A DNA stretch of 39,137 bases. Source: an uncultured Alistipes sp. (GTDB lineage: Bacteria > Bacteroidota > Bacteroidia > Bacteroidales > Rikenellaceae). Position 1 is the stretch's first letter. Every line of letters begins with the position of its first letter. The stretch is from contig CAAGGR010000094.1 in NCBI GenBank assembly GCA_900769445.1, positions 1 to 39,137 of the forward strand, in the 5' to 3' direction. The position numbers were made by a program, and so were the translations under genes. The notes below the pieces were generated by a model. It saw only the letters and a list, made by a program, of their open reading frames with translations. It ran no database searches and was not told the origin of the DNA. Of this stretch, positions 1-8,526 are shown in pieces.

Positions 1-32
1 GTCAGAAGGGGTCAGATTTGGCTCTGACACGA

Positions 33-79
33 AAAATGGCGGATGGGACATACTGAGCGTATTTCCCATTCGCCATTTT
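33..79 (-). terminator. Long hairpin downstream of the pseudouridine synthase gene
   Basis: The arms at 33-48 and 64-79 are complementary over 16 bp with one G-U pair. The loop can pair further through atac/gtat. Read on the minus strand, the right arm is followed by a short T run, as expected for a terminator of the gene that stops at 117. An outer 9-bp inverted repeat (6-14 with 97-105) encloses the hairpin. Confidence 0.6.
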
Positions 80-116
80 GACTGAAGAGTCGAAGATGAC
101 CCCTTATCACAAGAAA

Positions 117-1337
117 TTACTCGTATTGGCCAGTCTTTAGACGCATAACCTCATCCTTTGTTAGGAAACGCCAATCGCCTCTCTTAAGATTTTTCTTAGT
201 AAGACCTGCATAATATACGCGATCGAGCTTCTGCACTGAGTAGCCAAGATGCTCGAACATACGACGTACAATACGGTTACGACCAGAGTGAATCTCAACG
301 CCTACGGTCTTCTTATCCTCAGATGCATACGCCACCTCATCTGCGAAGATATCACCATCCTCGAGAGTGATACCCTCGGTAAGTGTATCCATATCGGCAC
401 GGGTAAGAGGCTTATCGAGTGTTACCTGATAAATCTTCTTCTTACGGTATGATGGGTGTGTAAGCTGACGTGTAACATCGCCATCATTAGTAATAAGGAG
501 CAGACCCAATGAGTTCTTATCAAGACGACCTACTGGATATACGCGCTCGGTGCAAGCATCCTTTAGAAGGTCCATAACAGTCTTATCGGCGTGTGGATCC
601 TCGAGAGATGTAACGTAGCCCTTAGGCTTGTTTAGAACGATATACACATGCTTCTCACCCTGAAGACGCTCATCATTGAAGCGCACCTCATCGGTAGGCA
701 AAATCTTAGTACCAAGCTCTGTTACCACCTGACCATTTACAGTTACAACACCTGCAAGGATAAACTCATCTGCCTCACGACGTGAGCAAACACCAGATTG
801 CGAGATAAAACGATTAAGACGCACCTCGCCAGTAACACGATTAGGATTATACTTAGGGTATGAACGTGGCTTCTCATCACGCTTAGGAGCAAAACCACGC
901 TTTGCACCACCACGGTTGTCGCTACGACGCTCCGAAGTAGCTGGGCGACCACCACTCTTTGGGCGACGGCTATCCTCACGGTTGAAGCTGCGCTCTGGGC
1001 GCTCACCGCGCTCTGGACGATTAAAGCTACGCTCTGTGCGCTCTGTACGATTGAAACTGCGCTCACCCCTCTCTACACGCTCGAAACTACGCTCACCGCG
1101 TGGCTTACGCTCCTCATACTCTGGGCGAAGGCGATTTTCCGCAGTGAAGTGTGGGTTATAAGATGAACGCTTCTCCTTTGTTGCCACACGTGGGCGGAAC
1201 TCTCTTGTTCCCTCGCTGTCGCCCTCACGGCGAGGACGAGGGCTACGCTCAACGCGCTCCGTTGTGTTTACTCGCTGACGCTTGTCGCGAGCAAAACGCG
1301 ATACGTTAGCTGTTGAGTCTGTATTCTTTGTCTTCAT
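117..1337 (-). CDS. rRNA pseudouridine synthase (RsuA/RluB/RluE/RluF family) with long basic N-terminal extension
   Basis: The C-terminal ~230 residues form an S4 RNA-binding domain (RLNRFISQSGVCSRREADE) followed by the RsuA/RluB-type catalytic domain. The catalytic Asp lies in the VYPVGRLDKNSLGLLLITN segment. The likely reaction is isomerisation of a uridine in rRNA. The first ~170 residues are low-complexity, rich in Arg, Glu, Ser and Pro, with reiterated ERSFNR-type units, and are probably disordered and RNA-binding. I chose the ATG at 1337 rather than 1406 because the intervening residues are unlike the family and a TAccTTTGC promoter box lies at 1365-1373, inside the longer reading. Extended N-termini of this sort are common in Bacteroidetes homologues. 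The exact target nucleotide cannot be told from sequence. Confidence 0.9.
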   Translation of the reverse strand: MKTKNTDSTANVSRFARDKRQRVNTTERVERSPRPRREGDSEGTREFRPRVATKEKRSSYNPHFTAENRLRPEYEERKPRGERSFERVERGERSFNRTERTERSFNRPERGERPERSFNREDSRRPKSGGRPATSERRSDNRGGAKRGFAPKRDEKPRSYPKYNPNRVTGEVRLNRFISQSGVCSRREADEFILAGVVTVNGQVVTELGTKILPTDEVRFNDERLQGEKHVYIVLNKPKGYVTSLEDPHADKTVMDLLKDACTERVYPVGRLDKNSLGLLLITNDGDVTRQLTHPSYRKKKIYQVTLDKPLTRADMDTLTEGITLEDGDIFADEVAYASEDKKTVGVEIHSGRNRIVRRMFEHLGYSVQKLDRVYYAGLTKKNLKRGDWRFLTKDEVMRLKTGQYE

Positions 1338-1364
1338 ATAAATATTGTATATTAAAATATCGGC

Positions 1365-1373
1365 GCAAAGGTA
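1365..1373 (-). promoter_or_regulatory. Bacteroidetes -7 box (TACCTTTGC) for the pseudouridine synthase gene
   Basis: The minus-strand sequence matches TAnnTTTG and lies 27 nt upstream of the ATG at 1337, giving a short leader. It supports choosing the internal ATG. Confidence 0.65.
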
Positions 1374-1435
1374 ACTATTTTTTTTGATGATAAGCATCTT
1401 TCGCAATATTTATGCCAAAATGAGATAATTATATA

Positions 1436-1444
1436 TACCTTTGC
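1436..1444 (+). promoter_or_regulatory. Bacteroidetes -7 box (TACCTTTGC) for the MATE gene
   Basis: Exact TAnnTTTG match 20 nt upstream of the ATG at 1464. It is arranged divergently from the box at 1365-1373. Confidence 0.7.
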
Positions 1445-1463
1445 ACGAACAAAATAGCAAATT

Positions 1464-2801
1464 ATGAACAGAGAGATTTTACGAATAGCCATACCAAACA
1501 TCATATCGAATATCACAGTACCACTGATGGGTATCGCCTCAACGTTTATTGCAGGACGTATTGCGGGTAGCGATGGTGCTACGACGATAGGCGCACTCTC
1601 GATAGGTGTGGCGATATTTAACTTCATCTATTGGAACTGCTCATTTATTAGAATGGGTACGTCAGGTCTCACAGCTCAAGCCTATGGCTCGGAGCAACAT
1701 AAGGAGTACTCGCTAATGCTCTGGCGCGCAGTCTGCGTAGCCCTTGCCGTTGGTCTTGTTGCGCTACTACTGCAGTGGCCTATAGGCGAGTTCTCGTTGT
1801 GGTTTATGAGTACTGGAGATAGCACAAGCGATGCGATGATTGCGGACTACTTCTACACTCGCATATGGGCTGTACCTGCAGGCATTATGCTCTTTGCCTT
1901 TAATGGTTGGCTTACAGGTATGCAGAATGCCGTTGTGCCTATGTCCGTGGCAATTATGGTCAATCTTCTACACGTAGGCTTTAGCTACATTTTCTCTATT
2001 GTTGGCAATTGGGGTTTGGAGGGTATCGCCTTGGCATCTGTCGTTGCACAGTGGAGTGGCGTCGTTGTGATGATTATAATTATTACCGCTATGTACCGCA
2101 AGCGTCTTGTGAAGGTTACCTGGGGCGAGATTATCGACCTCAGTGCGATGAAACGCTTCTTCTCCATAAATAGCGACATTATCATCCGTACCTTCTGTCT
2201 TGTGGCGGTATACACCTTCTTTACCAAGGCATCAGCAGATATGGGCGACAAAAATATCTTGGCTGTAAATACCATTCTCCTGCAGTTATTTACCCTATTC
2301 TCATATATGAACGACGGCTTTGCCTATGCTGCCGAGGCTCTGACAGGAAGATTTATCGGTGCGAGGGATGGGGCATCGCTACGCAAGTGCATCAAGCTAT
2401 GCATTGTATGGTGCTTTGTAGTCTCGTTTATCTATGTTGGTGTCTATATCGGCTGGTGGCGCGATATATTCTCTATGCTTGTCGATGCCGAGCATAGCAA
2501 CGTCTCGGAGCTTATCGCCGTTGCAGAGAAATATATCGGCTGGATTATCGCCATACCTATCGCCTCGGCACTGCCATTTGTGATGGATGGTATTATGGTT
2601 GGTGCCACCCGTAGCCGCATTATGCGCAACTCGATGATATGGTCGTCAGTATGCTATTTCGTACTACTATACGGCACATCGTGGCTTATCGGCAACAACG
2701 CTATATGGCTCGCCTTCACCGCATATATGTTCCTGCGCGGACTATTCCAATATCTGATGTCGGATAGACTCAGAAGCATCTACAGCGAGGCTGAAAGATA
2801 G
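1464..2801 (+). CDS. MATE family efflux transporter
   Basis: A 445-residue polytopic membrane protein of the usual MATE length, predicted to have 12 helices in two homologous halves. The N-terminal pattern (short Arg/Glu start, then AIPNIISNITVPLMGIASTFIAG, then the IGALSIGVAIFNFIYW segment) is typical of the family. It would act in the inner membrane as a Na+ or H+ coupled exporter of organic cations or other small compounds. Bacteroidetes carry several paralogues, so the substrate cannot be assigned. It is monocistronic: divergent from the upstream gene and convergent with the downstream one. Confidence 0.9.
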   Translation: MNREILRIAIPNIISNITVPLMGIASTFIAGRIAGSDGATTIGALSIGVAIFNFIYWNCSFIRMGTSGLTAQAYGSEQHKEYSLMLWRAVCVALAVGLVALLLQWPIGEFSLWFMSTGDSTSDAMIADYFYTRIWAVPAGIMLFAFNGWLTGMQNAVVPMSVAIMVNLLHVGFSYIFSIVGNWGLEGIALASVVAQWSGVVVMIIIITAMYRKRLVKVTWGEIIDLSAMKRFFSINSDIIIRTFCLVAVYTFFTKASADMGDKNILAVNTILLQLFTLFSYMNDGFAYAAEALTGRFIGARDGASLRKCIKLCIVWCFVVSFIYVGVYIGWWRDIFSMLVDAEHSNVSELIAVAEKYIGWIIAIPIASALPFVMDGIMVGATRSRIMRNSMIWSSVCYFVLLYGTSWLIGNNAIWLAFTAYMFLRGLFQYLMSDRLRSIYSEAER

Positions 2802-2804
2802 AAA

Positions 2805-2881
2805 GTGAAAACTGAAAAGTAAGAAGTCTGCGACGCATATTTATAGCTTATGCTAAGCACACCATACCCTTCAGTTTTCAC
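2805..2881. repeat. Perfect 12-bp inverted repeat between convergent genes
   Basis: gtgaaaactgaa at 2805-2816 is the exact reverse complement of 2870-2881. The 53-bp interior holds a smaller hairpin (gctta/taagc). It fills the whole gap between the MATE gene and the hydrolase gene. It could act as a bidirectional transcription stop; another possibility is a small repeat element. Confidence 0.5.
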
Positions 2882-2889
2882 ATCCTGCT

Positions 2890-3957
2890 TTAGATATGTA
2901 TCTCCTCAATCGGTTGCTTCTGTGTGATATCGAGCGGTGATGAGTGGTAGCGTACTTTGTCGAAGTCTATCTTCGTGAGATCTATGCAGCGAATTGAGTT
3001 GTTATAGGCTGTCTTATAGTAGACCTTGCGGTTGGTAAGATCTATCGACGATGTCCACTGCGTAGCGCTTGGGAGGGTTAATTCTTGCGGATTTTCGCTG
3101 GCAATAGGGACATCGAAGTTGTTTAATATATGAAAACTCTCCAACACCGTAGCCTCGCCATCGGCGCGCTGAGGCGCAGTATTTCTAAAGAAGGCGGCAC
3201 GGACAAAGCGAGATGGAGGGGTAAAGTCGCCAGGAAGACCAAGCATAGCCGAGCTACCACCGATAGGGGTAAGGGTAACATCACCAAGTTTATAGTTCTC
3301 AGCACTACCTGGACGGAGGTTGACATAGTTATTCAAGTTGGCAAGATGCCACTCGAAACCTGGGGCATTGGTAATAACACCAACGGTGTTATCGTAGAAG
3401 TTTACCCTACCGCCAACAATCTCCATAACCACCTGCTTTCCTGATGGCTCACCAATACGCCAATGTATCACTGCAGTCTTCTCCAAGCCTACTATATGAA
3501 CACCCTGCACAGCCTTACGCACCTCATCGATAGAGGAGAACTGACTAAGTATCCACTGCACCACCTGTAAGTCGGCAAGGGTATTAGCATCGTTAGCAGG
3601 GACATAGTCGCTATAGCTACCGTAGGTAGGGAAGAAGAACAAGCCTGCCGATAAGCCTGCCTCATTAATACCCTCAGCAATAAACTCTTTCTCCACAACA
3701 GCAAGTCCCACAACACCATAGCGCGACTTAAACTTTAGACCATTTAAGCCCGTAGGCGTGTAGGACTGCAACTGCTCGCCACGTGGAATGATAACATACT
3801 CGCTCTTCAAAGCACCCTTCGCCCACTCTATCGTGCGCGACTGCACATAACTACCATCCGCAGCCTTCAACGAGATACCCGTACATGCCATAGTAACAGA
3901 GGTACTACCAACCATTACAGCGGCACCAATCAATAAATTTTTAACCATCTTTTTCAT
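2890..3957 (-). CDS. Exported linear amide C-N hydrolase, choloylglycine hydrolase/penicillin V acylase family
   Basis: A 355-residue Ntn-hydrolase. A signal peptide (about residues 1-24, ending TMA) precedes Cys25, which would become the N-terminal nucleophile after cleavage. Landmarks of the bile salt hydrolase/PVA fold are present: Arg 16 residues after the Cys (SRTIEW), an Asn in TNAPGFEWHLANLNNY, and an Arg in PPSRFVRAAF. The position normally Asp21 is Glu here. The ATG at 3957 is chosen over 3978 because it starts the signal peptide directly. It probably works in the periplasm on an amide substrate; conjugated bile acids, N-acyl homoserine lactones and penicillin V are family substrates, and sequence alone does not decide between them. 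A weaker possibility is that Cys25 is a lipobox cysteine. Confidence 0.88.
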   Translation of the reverse strand: MKKMVKNLLIGAAVMVGSTSVTMACTGISLKAADGSYVQSRTIEWAKGALKSEYVIIPRGEQLQSYTPTGLNGLKFKSRYGVVGLAVVEKEFIAEGINEAGLSAGLFFFPTYGSYSDYVPANDANTLADLQVVQWILSQFSSIDEVRKAVQGVHIVGLEKTAVIHWRIGEPSGKQVVMEIVGGRVNFYDNTVGVITNAPGFEWHLANLNNYVNLRPGSAENYKLGDVTLTPIGGSSAMLGLPGDFTPPSRFVRAAFFRNTAPQRADGEATVLESFHILNNFDVPIASENPQELTLPSATQWTSSIDLTNRKVYYKTAYNNSIRCIDLTKIDFDKVRYHSSPLDITQKQPIEEIHI

Positions 3958-4051
3958 AATATATAGATTAAACCACACCCTTTACCGCATAAATCGCACC
4001 ATAACAGCAATAAAAACCCGCACAATATTTTGCTATACGAGTTTTTATGCT

Positions 4052-4059
4052 TAACTTTG
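4052..4059 (+). promoter_or_regulatory. Candidate -7 box TAACTTTG
   Basis: TAnnTTTG match 33 nt upstream of the lipoprotein gene at 4093. It is the only convincing box in the divergent intergenic region. Confidence 0.5.
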
Positions 4060-4092
4060 TTAGCTGTAAAAACATTCTAAACTCAAAAGAAT

Positions 4093-4590
4093 ATGGGTAT
4101 TAAGAGATATTTCGCAATGGCGGTAGCAGCTATTATGTTTAGTAGTTGCTCATACACTACATCACATATTGGTAGCATCACAACATATAATGCTGATGGT
4201 AGCGTACTAAAGAAGTGGGACAAGGTTTGCATCCAGGAGCAGTACAACAACCACACTACTGGCGATGCTTTCAAGCCATACGGTGTTAATTTCTACGACA
4301 TCGAGAGTGGTCGCTTTATTGTCATAGGCAACTCTGTGCCTTTTATCGTGGAGTATGATATCGTAACACGCAATGCGAATGATGCATCTGACGATGTCTT
4401 TAAGATGGAGCTTATCGACCGCCACGACCACCTTTGCTATATGCTCGAGGAGTACAAAATCAACCTCAAGTACAGCAAAAAAGATAGCGATGAGCATAGA
4501 AAGTGGAAGGAGACAATAAACCGAACTAAGCTCGAGATTAACAACATTACATATACTCTATCACACGAGTACTCACACTACATACGTTAG
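4093..4590 (+). CDS. Small putative lipoprotein, unknown function
   Basis: 165 residues. The N-terminus is a lipoprotein signal: MGIKRYF, a hydrophobic stretch, then FSSC with the acceptor Cys at about residue 20. The mature part is polar, with a short repeated-looking SxTTYNADGSVLKKWDK strand pattern and a charged Lys/Glu-rich C-terminal helix. I recognise no family. It precedes glyA by 53 nt in the same direction and no separate glyA promoter is evident, so co-transcription is possible but there is no obvious functional link. Confidence 0.75.
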   Translation: MGIKRYFAMAVAAIMFSSCSYTTSHIGSITTYNADGSVLKKWDKVCIQEQYNNHTTGDAFKPYGVNFYDIESGRFIVIGNSVPFIVEYDIVTRNANDASDDVFKMELIDRHDHLCYMLEEYKINLKYSKKDSDEHRKWKETINRTKLEINNITYTLSHEYSHYIR

Positions 4591-4643
4591 AGTAGAATAT
4601 CGAAGAACTAAAACATAAAAACAAACCTATTACAATAACTAAA

Positions 4644-5924
4644 ATGAACAAGGATTTACAGATTTTTGACCTTATCGCCGAGGAGCGTGCGCGTCAAACA
4701 AAGGGCATTGAGCTTATCGCCTCTGAGAACTTCGTGAGCGATCAGGTTATGGCAGCTATGGGTTCAGTATGCACAAACAAATATGCGGAGGGCTACCCTG
4801 CTGCTCGTTACTATGGCGGTTGCGAGGTTGTAGATAAGATTGAGAATCTCGCTATCGAGCGCATCTGCAAGCTCTATGGCGCTGAGTATGCTAACGTACA
4901 GCCACACTCTGGCGCTCAGGCAAATATGGCAGTATTCTTCGCTTGCCTTAAGCCAGGTGATACATTTATGGGTCTTGACCTTTCACACGGTGGCCACCTT
5001 TCACACGGTTCACCAGTGAATATGTCTGGTATGTACTTCAACGCTGTAGGCTACAAGCTTAAGGAGGAGACTGGTAACATCGACTACGAGGAGATGGAGA
5101 CTCTTGCTTTGGAGCATAAGCCAAAGCTTATCATCGGTGGTGCTTCAGCATTCTCTCGCGAGTGGGACTACAAGCGTATGCGCGAAATCGCAGACAAGGT
5201 AGGTGCTTTGCTTCTTGTTGATATGGCCCACACAGCAGGTCTTATCGCTGCAGGTATCCTCGACAACCCTGTTAAGTATGCACACATCGTAACATCCACA
5301 ACACATAAGACTCTTCGTGGTCCTCGTGGTGGTATTATCCTTATGGGCAAGGATTTCGACAACCCATGGGGCTACACTACTCCTAAGGGCGTTGTAAAGA
5401 AGATGTCTCAGATTTTGAACTCTGCAGTATTCCCAGGTATTCAGGGTGGTCCACTTGAGCATGTTATCGCAGCTAAGGCTGTTGCTTTTGGCGAGGCATT
5501 GACTCCAGAGTATAAGGAGTACCAGCAGCAGGTTGTTAAGAACTCTAAGGCTTTGGCTGAGGCTCTCACAAAGCGTGGTTACAAGATTGTATCTGGTGGT
5601 ACTGACAACCACCTTATGTTGGTTGACCTTCGCACTAAGTTCCCAGAGCTTACTGGTAAGCTTGCTGAGAAGTGCTTGGTAGCTGCTGATATCACGACAA
5701 ATAAGAATATGGTACCATTTGACTCACGCACACCATTCACAACATCGGGTTTGCGTTTCGGTACTCCTGCAATCACCACTCGTGGCGTTAAGGAGGATAA
5801 GATGGACTATATCGCAGAGCTTATCGACCGTGTACTCTCTGACCCAGAGAACGAGGAGAACATCGCAGCAGTTCGCAAGGATGTGAATGCTATGATGAAC
5901 GAGTATCCATTGTTCGCTTGGTAG
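4644..5924 (+). CDS. glyA: Serine hydroxymethyltransferase
   Basis: 426 residues, the full family length. It interconverts serine plus tetrahydrofolate with glycine plus 5,10-methylene-THF in the cytosol, the main one-carbon source. The PLP-binding lysine is K222 in TSTTHKTLRGPRGG. Other landmarks are ELIASENFVS near the N-terminus, the YAEGYPAARYYGG substrate loop and the VQPHSGAQAN cofactor loop. Codon use is strongly biased (gag, aag, ctt), as for an abundant housekeeping enzyme. A strong hairpin terminator follows at once. The THF product links to nucleotide synthesis, but the gene is not adjacent to the pyr operon. Confidence 0.98.
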   Translation: MNKDLQIFDLIAEERARQTKGIELIASENFVSDQVMAAMGSVCTNKYAEGYPAARYYGGCEVVDKIENLAIERICKLYGAEYANVQPHSGAQANMAVFFACLKPGDTFMGLDLSHGGHLSHGSPVNMSGMYFNAVGYKLKEETGNIDYEEMETLALEHKPKLIIGGASAFSREWDYKRMREIADKVGALLLVDMAHTAGLIAAGILDNPVKYAHIVTSTTHKTLRGPRGGIILMGKDFDNPWGYTTPKGVVKKMSQILNSAVFPGIQGGPLEHVIAAKAVAFGEALTPEYKEYQQQVVKNSKALAEALTKRGYKIVSGGTDNHLMLVDLRTKFPELTGKLAEKCLVAADITTNKNMVPFDSRTPFTTSGLRFGTPAITTRGVKEDKMDYIAELIDRVLSDPENEENIAAVRKDVNAMMNEYPLFAW

Positions 5925-5943
5925 TAGACCACATAACAATTAT

Positions 5944-5979
5944 GGGGCTGTCCAAACTCTTGGGCAACCCCATTTTATT
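5944..5979 (+). terminator. glyA: Intrinsic terminator after glyA
   Basis: 12-bp stem (5944-5955 with 5960-5971, including G-U pairs) around a 4-nt loop, followed by an AT-rich attttattt tract. Confidence 0.8.
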
Positions 5980-5994
5980 TATACAACACTCAAC

Positions 5995-7383
5995 ATGAAG
6001 AAAATTATAACACTTGCCTTGACACTTATGGCCGTTGGCACACTTAGCGCGCAACAGGATAAGGGTGGTATCACTGCCGAGATGTTGCAGGAGATACGCA
6101 CTGGTCAGACAAACAGTGCCGCAGAGAAGGCTGCGCGTAACGCCCTTGCTCTTAACCCTATTGCAGAGCTTGCCACAAATGCAGAGAATCTTGCAATGAT
6201 AGATACCCACTTCTCGCACCGTGTGCGCACTAAGGGTATCACAGATCAGCACCAGTCGGGTCGCTGCTGGTTGTTCACAGGTCTTAACGTCTTGCGCGCC
6301 AAGATGATTGATGACCTCGACCTACCATCGTTGGAGTTCTCTCAGAACTACCTCTTTGTATACGACCAGTTGGAGAAGTCGAACCTCTTCCTTCAGGGCG
6401 TTATTGACACGAAGCACCTACCTATGGATGACCGTCAGGTGGAGTGGTTGTTCAAAAATCCATTGAACGACGGTGGTCAGTTTACAGGTGTTTCAAACCT
6501 TGTAATGAAGTATGGCGTGGTACCTGCTGAGGTTATGCCTGAGAACTACCAGTCGAACAACACCGCACAGGTGGGCAACCTTCTTAAGCTCAAGCTCCGC
6601 GAGTTCGGTCTAAAGCTCCGTGAGCAGAAAGATCGTCGCTCAACCGTAGCTCTTAAGACTGAGATGTTGAAGGAGATATACTCGATGCTTGTACGCGCCT
6701 ATGGCGTACCTCCTACCGAGTTTGAGTGGACACGCCACGACAAGGATGGCAACCCTATCGAGACAAAGCTCTACACACCAAAATCATTCTACCAGGAGTA
6801 CTTTGGCGATATTGACCTTGAAAAGAACTTCGTGATGGTAATGAACGACCCTACTCGCGAGTATCACAAAGTGTATGAGATTGAGTACGACCGCCACGTC
6901 TACGATGGTGATAACTGGCTATACCTAAATCTCCCTATCGAGGAGGTAAAAGCTTTAGCTATCGCCTCAATCAAGGATAATACAGCGATGTACTTCTCTT
7001 GCGATGTAGGTAAGTTCCTACTCTCGAAGAAGGGAACACTCGATATCAATAACTTCGACTATGAGTCATTGATGGGTGTTGAGTTTCCGATGAATAAGGA
7101 GCAGCGCGTTCGCACCTTCGCCAGTGGCTCATCACACGCTATGACCCTTATCGCTGTAGACCTCGACGAGGAGAGCAATCCTAAGAAGTGGATGGTGGAG
7201 AATAGCTGGGGTGCAAACTCTGGCTGGAAGGGCAACCTTATTATGACCGACGAGTGGTTTGAGGAGTATATGTTCCGCGTTGTTATCGACAAGAAGTATA
7301 TCCCTGCTGAGACCCTCAAACTATTGGAGCAGAAGCCAGTGATGCTACCATCGTGGGACCCTATGTTCGCATACGAGGAGTAA
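5995..7383 (+). CDS. Exported C1-family aminopeptidase (bleomycin hydrolase/PepC type)
   Basis: 462 residues beginning with a signal peptide (about 1-19, ending LSA before QQDKG). The papain-like catalytic residues are all visible: Cys91 in HQSGRCWLFTG, His381 in GSSHAMTLIAVD and Asn403 in VENSWGANSG. Gln85 or Gln87 probably supplies the oxyanion hole. The length matches PepC/BLMH enzymes, which form self-compartmentalising hexamers that trim peptides. Cytosolic PepC lacks a signal sequence, so export suggests peptide scavenging in the periplasm, as in other Bacteroidales homologues. It lies 3 nt upstream of the CYTH gene and is probably co-transcribed with it. Confidence 0.92.
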   Translation: MKKIITLALTLMAVGTLSAQQDKGGITAEMLQEIRTGQTNSAAEKAARNALALNPIAELATNAENLAMIDTHFSHRVRTKGITDQHQSGRCWLFTGLNVLRAKMIDDLDLPSLEFSQNYLFVYDQLEKSNLFLQGVIDTKHLPMDDRQVEWLFKNPLNDGGQFTGVSNLVMKYGVVPAEVMPENYQSNNTAQVGNLLKLKLREFGLKLREQKDRRSTVALKTEMLKEIYSMLVRAYGVPPTEFEWTRHDKDGNPIETKLYTPKSFYQEYFGDIDLEKNFVMVMNDPTREYHKVYEIEYDRHVYDGDNWLYLNLPIEEVKALAIASIKDNTAMYFSCDVGKFLLSKKGTLDINNFDYESLMGVEFPMNKEQRVRTFASGSSHAMTLIAVDLDEESNPKKWMVENSWGANSGWKGNLIMTDEWFEEYMFRVVIDKKYIPAETLKLLEQKPVMLPSWDPMFAYEE

Positions 7384-7386
7384 CCT

Positions 7387-7869
7387 ATGGCACAGGAGAT
7401 AGAGCGTAAGTTTTTAGTTGTGGGCGAGTATAAACACCTCGCCCACACCTCTTCGCACCTCGTTCAAGGCTATATAGCCTCTGGCCGACGCACCGTGCGT
7501 GTACGCATCAGCGATGAGCGCGCATGGCTCACAATTAAAGGGCCATCTATGGATGGTGGTCTCTCGCGCTTTGAGTGGGAGAAGGAGATTGAGGCAAAGG
7601 AGGCACTGGAGCTTTTGCAACTTGCGGAGGGCGCACTCATAGATAAGTGCCGCTACTTGGTGGAGTACGAAGGACACACCTTCGAGGTCGACGAGTTCCA
7701 TGGCGACAACGAGGGTCTTACCATCGCCGAGGTGGAGCTATCATCCCCCGACGAGAAGTTCGCCCGCCCCGAATGGCTTGGCGCAGAGGTTACTGGCATC
7801 AAGCGCTACTACAACTCCCACCTCCGCACCCACCCTTTCAAAGATTGGAGCGAGGAGGAGAAGATGTAG
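7387..7869 (+). CDS. CYTH domain protein (adenylate cyclase/triphosphatase fold)
   Basis: 160 residues. It opens with MAQEIERKFLV, carrying the ExExK signature at residues 4-8. The alternating acidic and basic strands of the triphosphate tunnel follow (RVRISDERAWLTIKG, FEWEKEIE, KCRYLVEYEGHTFEVDEFHG, LTIAEVELSSPDE). The family hydrolyses inorganic triphosphate or thiamine triphosphate, and a few members make cAMP. The short single-domain bacterial form is most often a triphosphatase, but activity cannot be read from sequence. It follows the peptidase gene with a 3-nt gap. Confidence 0.9.
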   Translation: MAQEIERKFLVVGEYKHLAHTSSHLVQGYIASGRRTVRVRISDERAWLTIKGPSMDGGLSRFEWEKEIEAKEALELLQLAEGALIDKCRYLVEYEGHTFEVDEFHGDNEGLTIAEVELSSPDEKFARPEWLGAEVTGIKRYYNSHLRTHPFKDWSEEEKM

Positions 7870-7886
7870 TCAACTTCATGCAAAAA

Positions 7887-7926
7887 GAGAAGTGGGGTCA
7901 TCCGTTGCGGACAACCTCACTTTTCT
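7887..7926. terminator. Bidirectional terminator hairpin
   Basis: Arms near 7887-7897 and 7915-7926 enclose a nested tccg/cgga hairpin. T-rich flanks occur on both strands. It sits between the convergent CYTH and DUF975 genes, so it can end both transcripts. Confidence 0.7.
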
Positions 7927-7942
7927 ATTATAGCCTATACGA

Positions 7943-8524
7943 CTACTCAATATAGTTACGCTTTACCTCCTCGTAGAACTTAACATATGCTACGGTGTAA
8001 TATGGTGCCAACCATATCATTGGGATAAAGAGCAGCAATGACGATAGTGTTGCCAAACAGAAGTAACCTAATGACATAAGGAATAGCTGCATCTTGTGTC
8101 CCTCCATAAGGCGCATACTGCGACATATTGCCTCATCAGCAGTAAGTTCTGGATTATCCACAAGGATATATGGAGCAAGGAAGTATGAGCAACCCTTAAT
8201 AACACCTGGAACAAGGAACAACAACGACCATAGGAAGGTGTAGACCCATACAAGGATTCCAAGACCCATACTCTTCCAGTAGAACTTAGCGTTGAACGCC
8301 GAGAATAGATCCTCCACGCTAACACTCTTAGTGCGACGCACAAAGTGCATCATCGTAATCACAAAACCCAAAGCCAATGGGCAGTACACAAATAGCACCA
8401 ACGGAAAGCTATACGCAGTAAACGCTCCTATAAGGCAGAATACCAACGATATAAGCACCATGTTTGTCCAATTACCCTGCATCAGAGCCTGGGCATCTTT
8501 TCTAATTTCAGGATTTGTTCTCAT
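7943..8524 (-). CDS. DUF975-family membrane protein
   Basis: 193 residues from the ATG at 8524. The upstream codons in frame overlap the neighbouring gene and have no counterpart in the family. The pattern is that of DUF975: N-terminal EIRKDAQALMQGNW, several membrane helices, the LFLVPGVIKGCSYFLAPYILVDNPELTADEAICRSM signature and a terminal YYTVAYVKFYEEV. Function is unknown; the family is a small integral membrane protein group. It is the last gene of a leftward cluster, 2 nt after the stop of the 103-residue membrane protein gene. Confidence 0.85.
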   Translation of the reverse strand: MRTNPEIRKDAQALMQGNWTNMVLISLVFCLIGAFTAYSFPLVLFVYCPLALGFVITMMHFVRRTKSVSVEDLFSAFNAKFYWKSMGLGILVWVYTFLWSLLFLVPGVIKGCSYFLAPYILVDNPELTADEAICRSMRLMEGHKMQLFLMSLGYFCLATLSSLLLFIPMIWLAPYYTVAYVKFYEEVKRNYIE

Positions 8525-8526
8525 AA

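Noticed and set aside
743..1161. Open frames on both strands inside the repetitive part of the pseudouridine synthase gene
   Set aside because: They are shadows produced by the Arg/Glu-rich repeats; their translations are low-complexity and have no start context.
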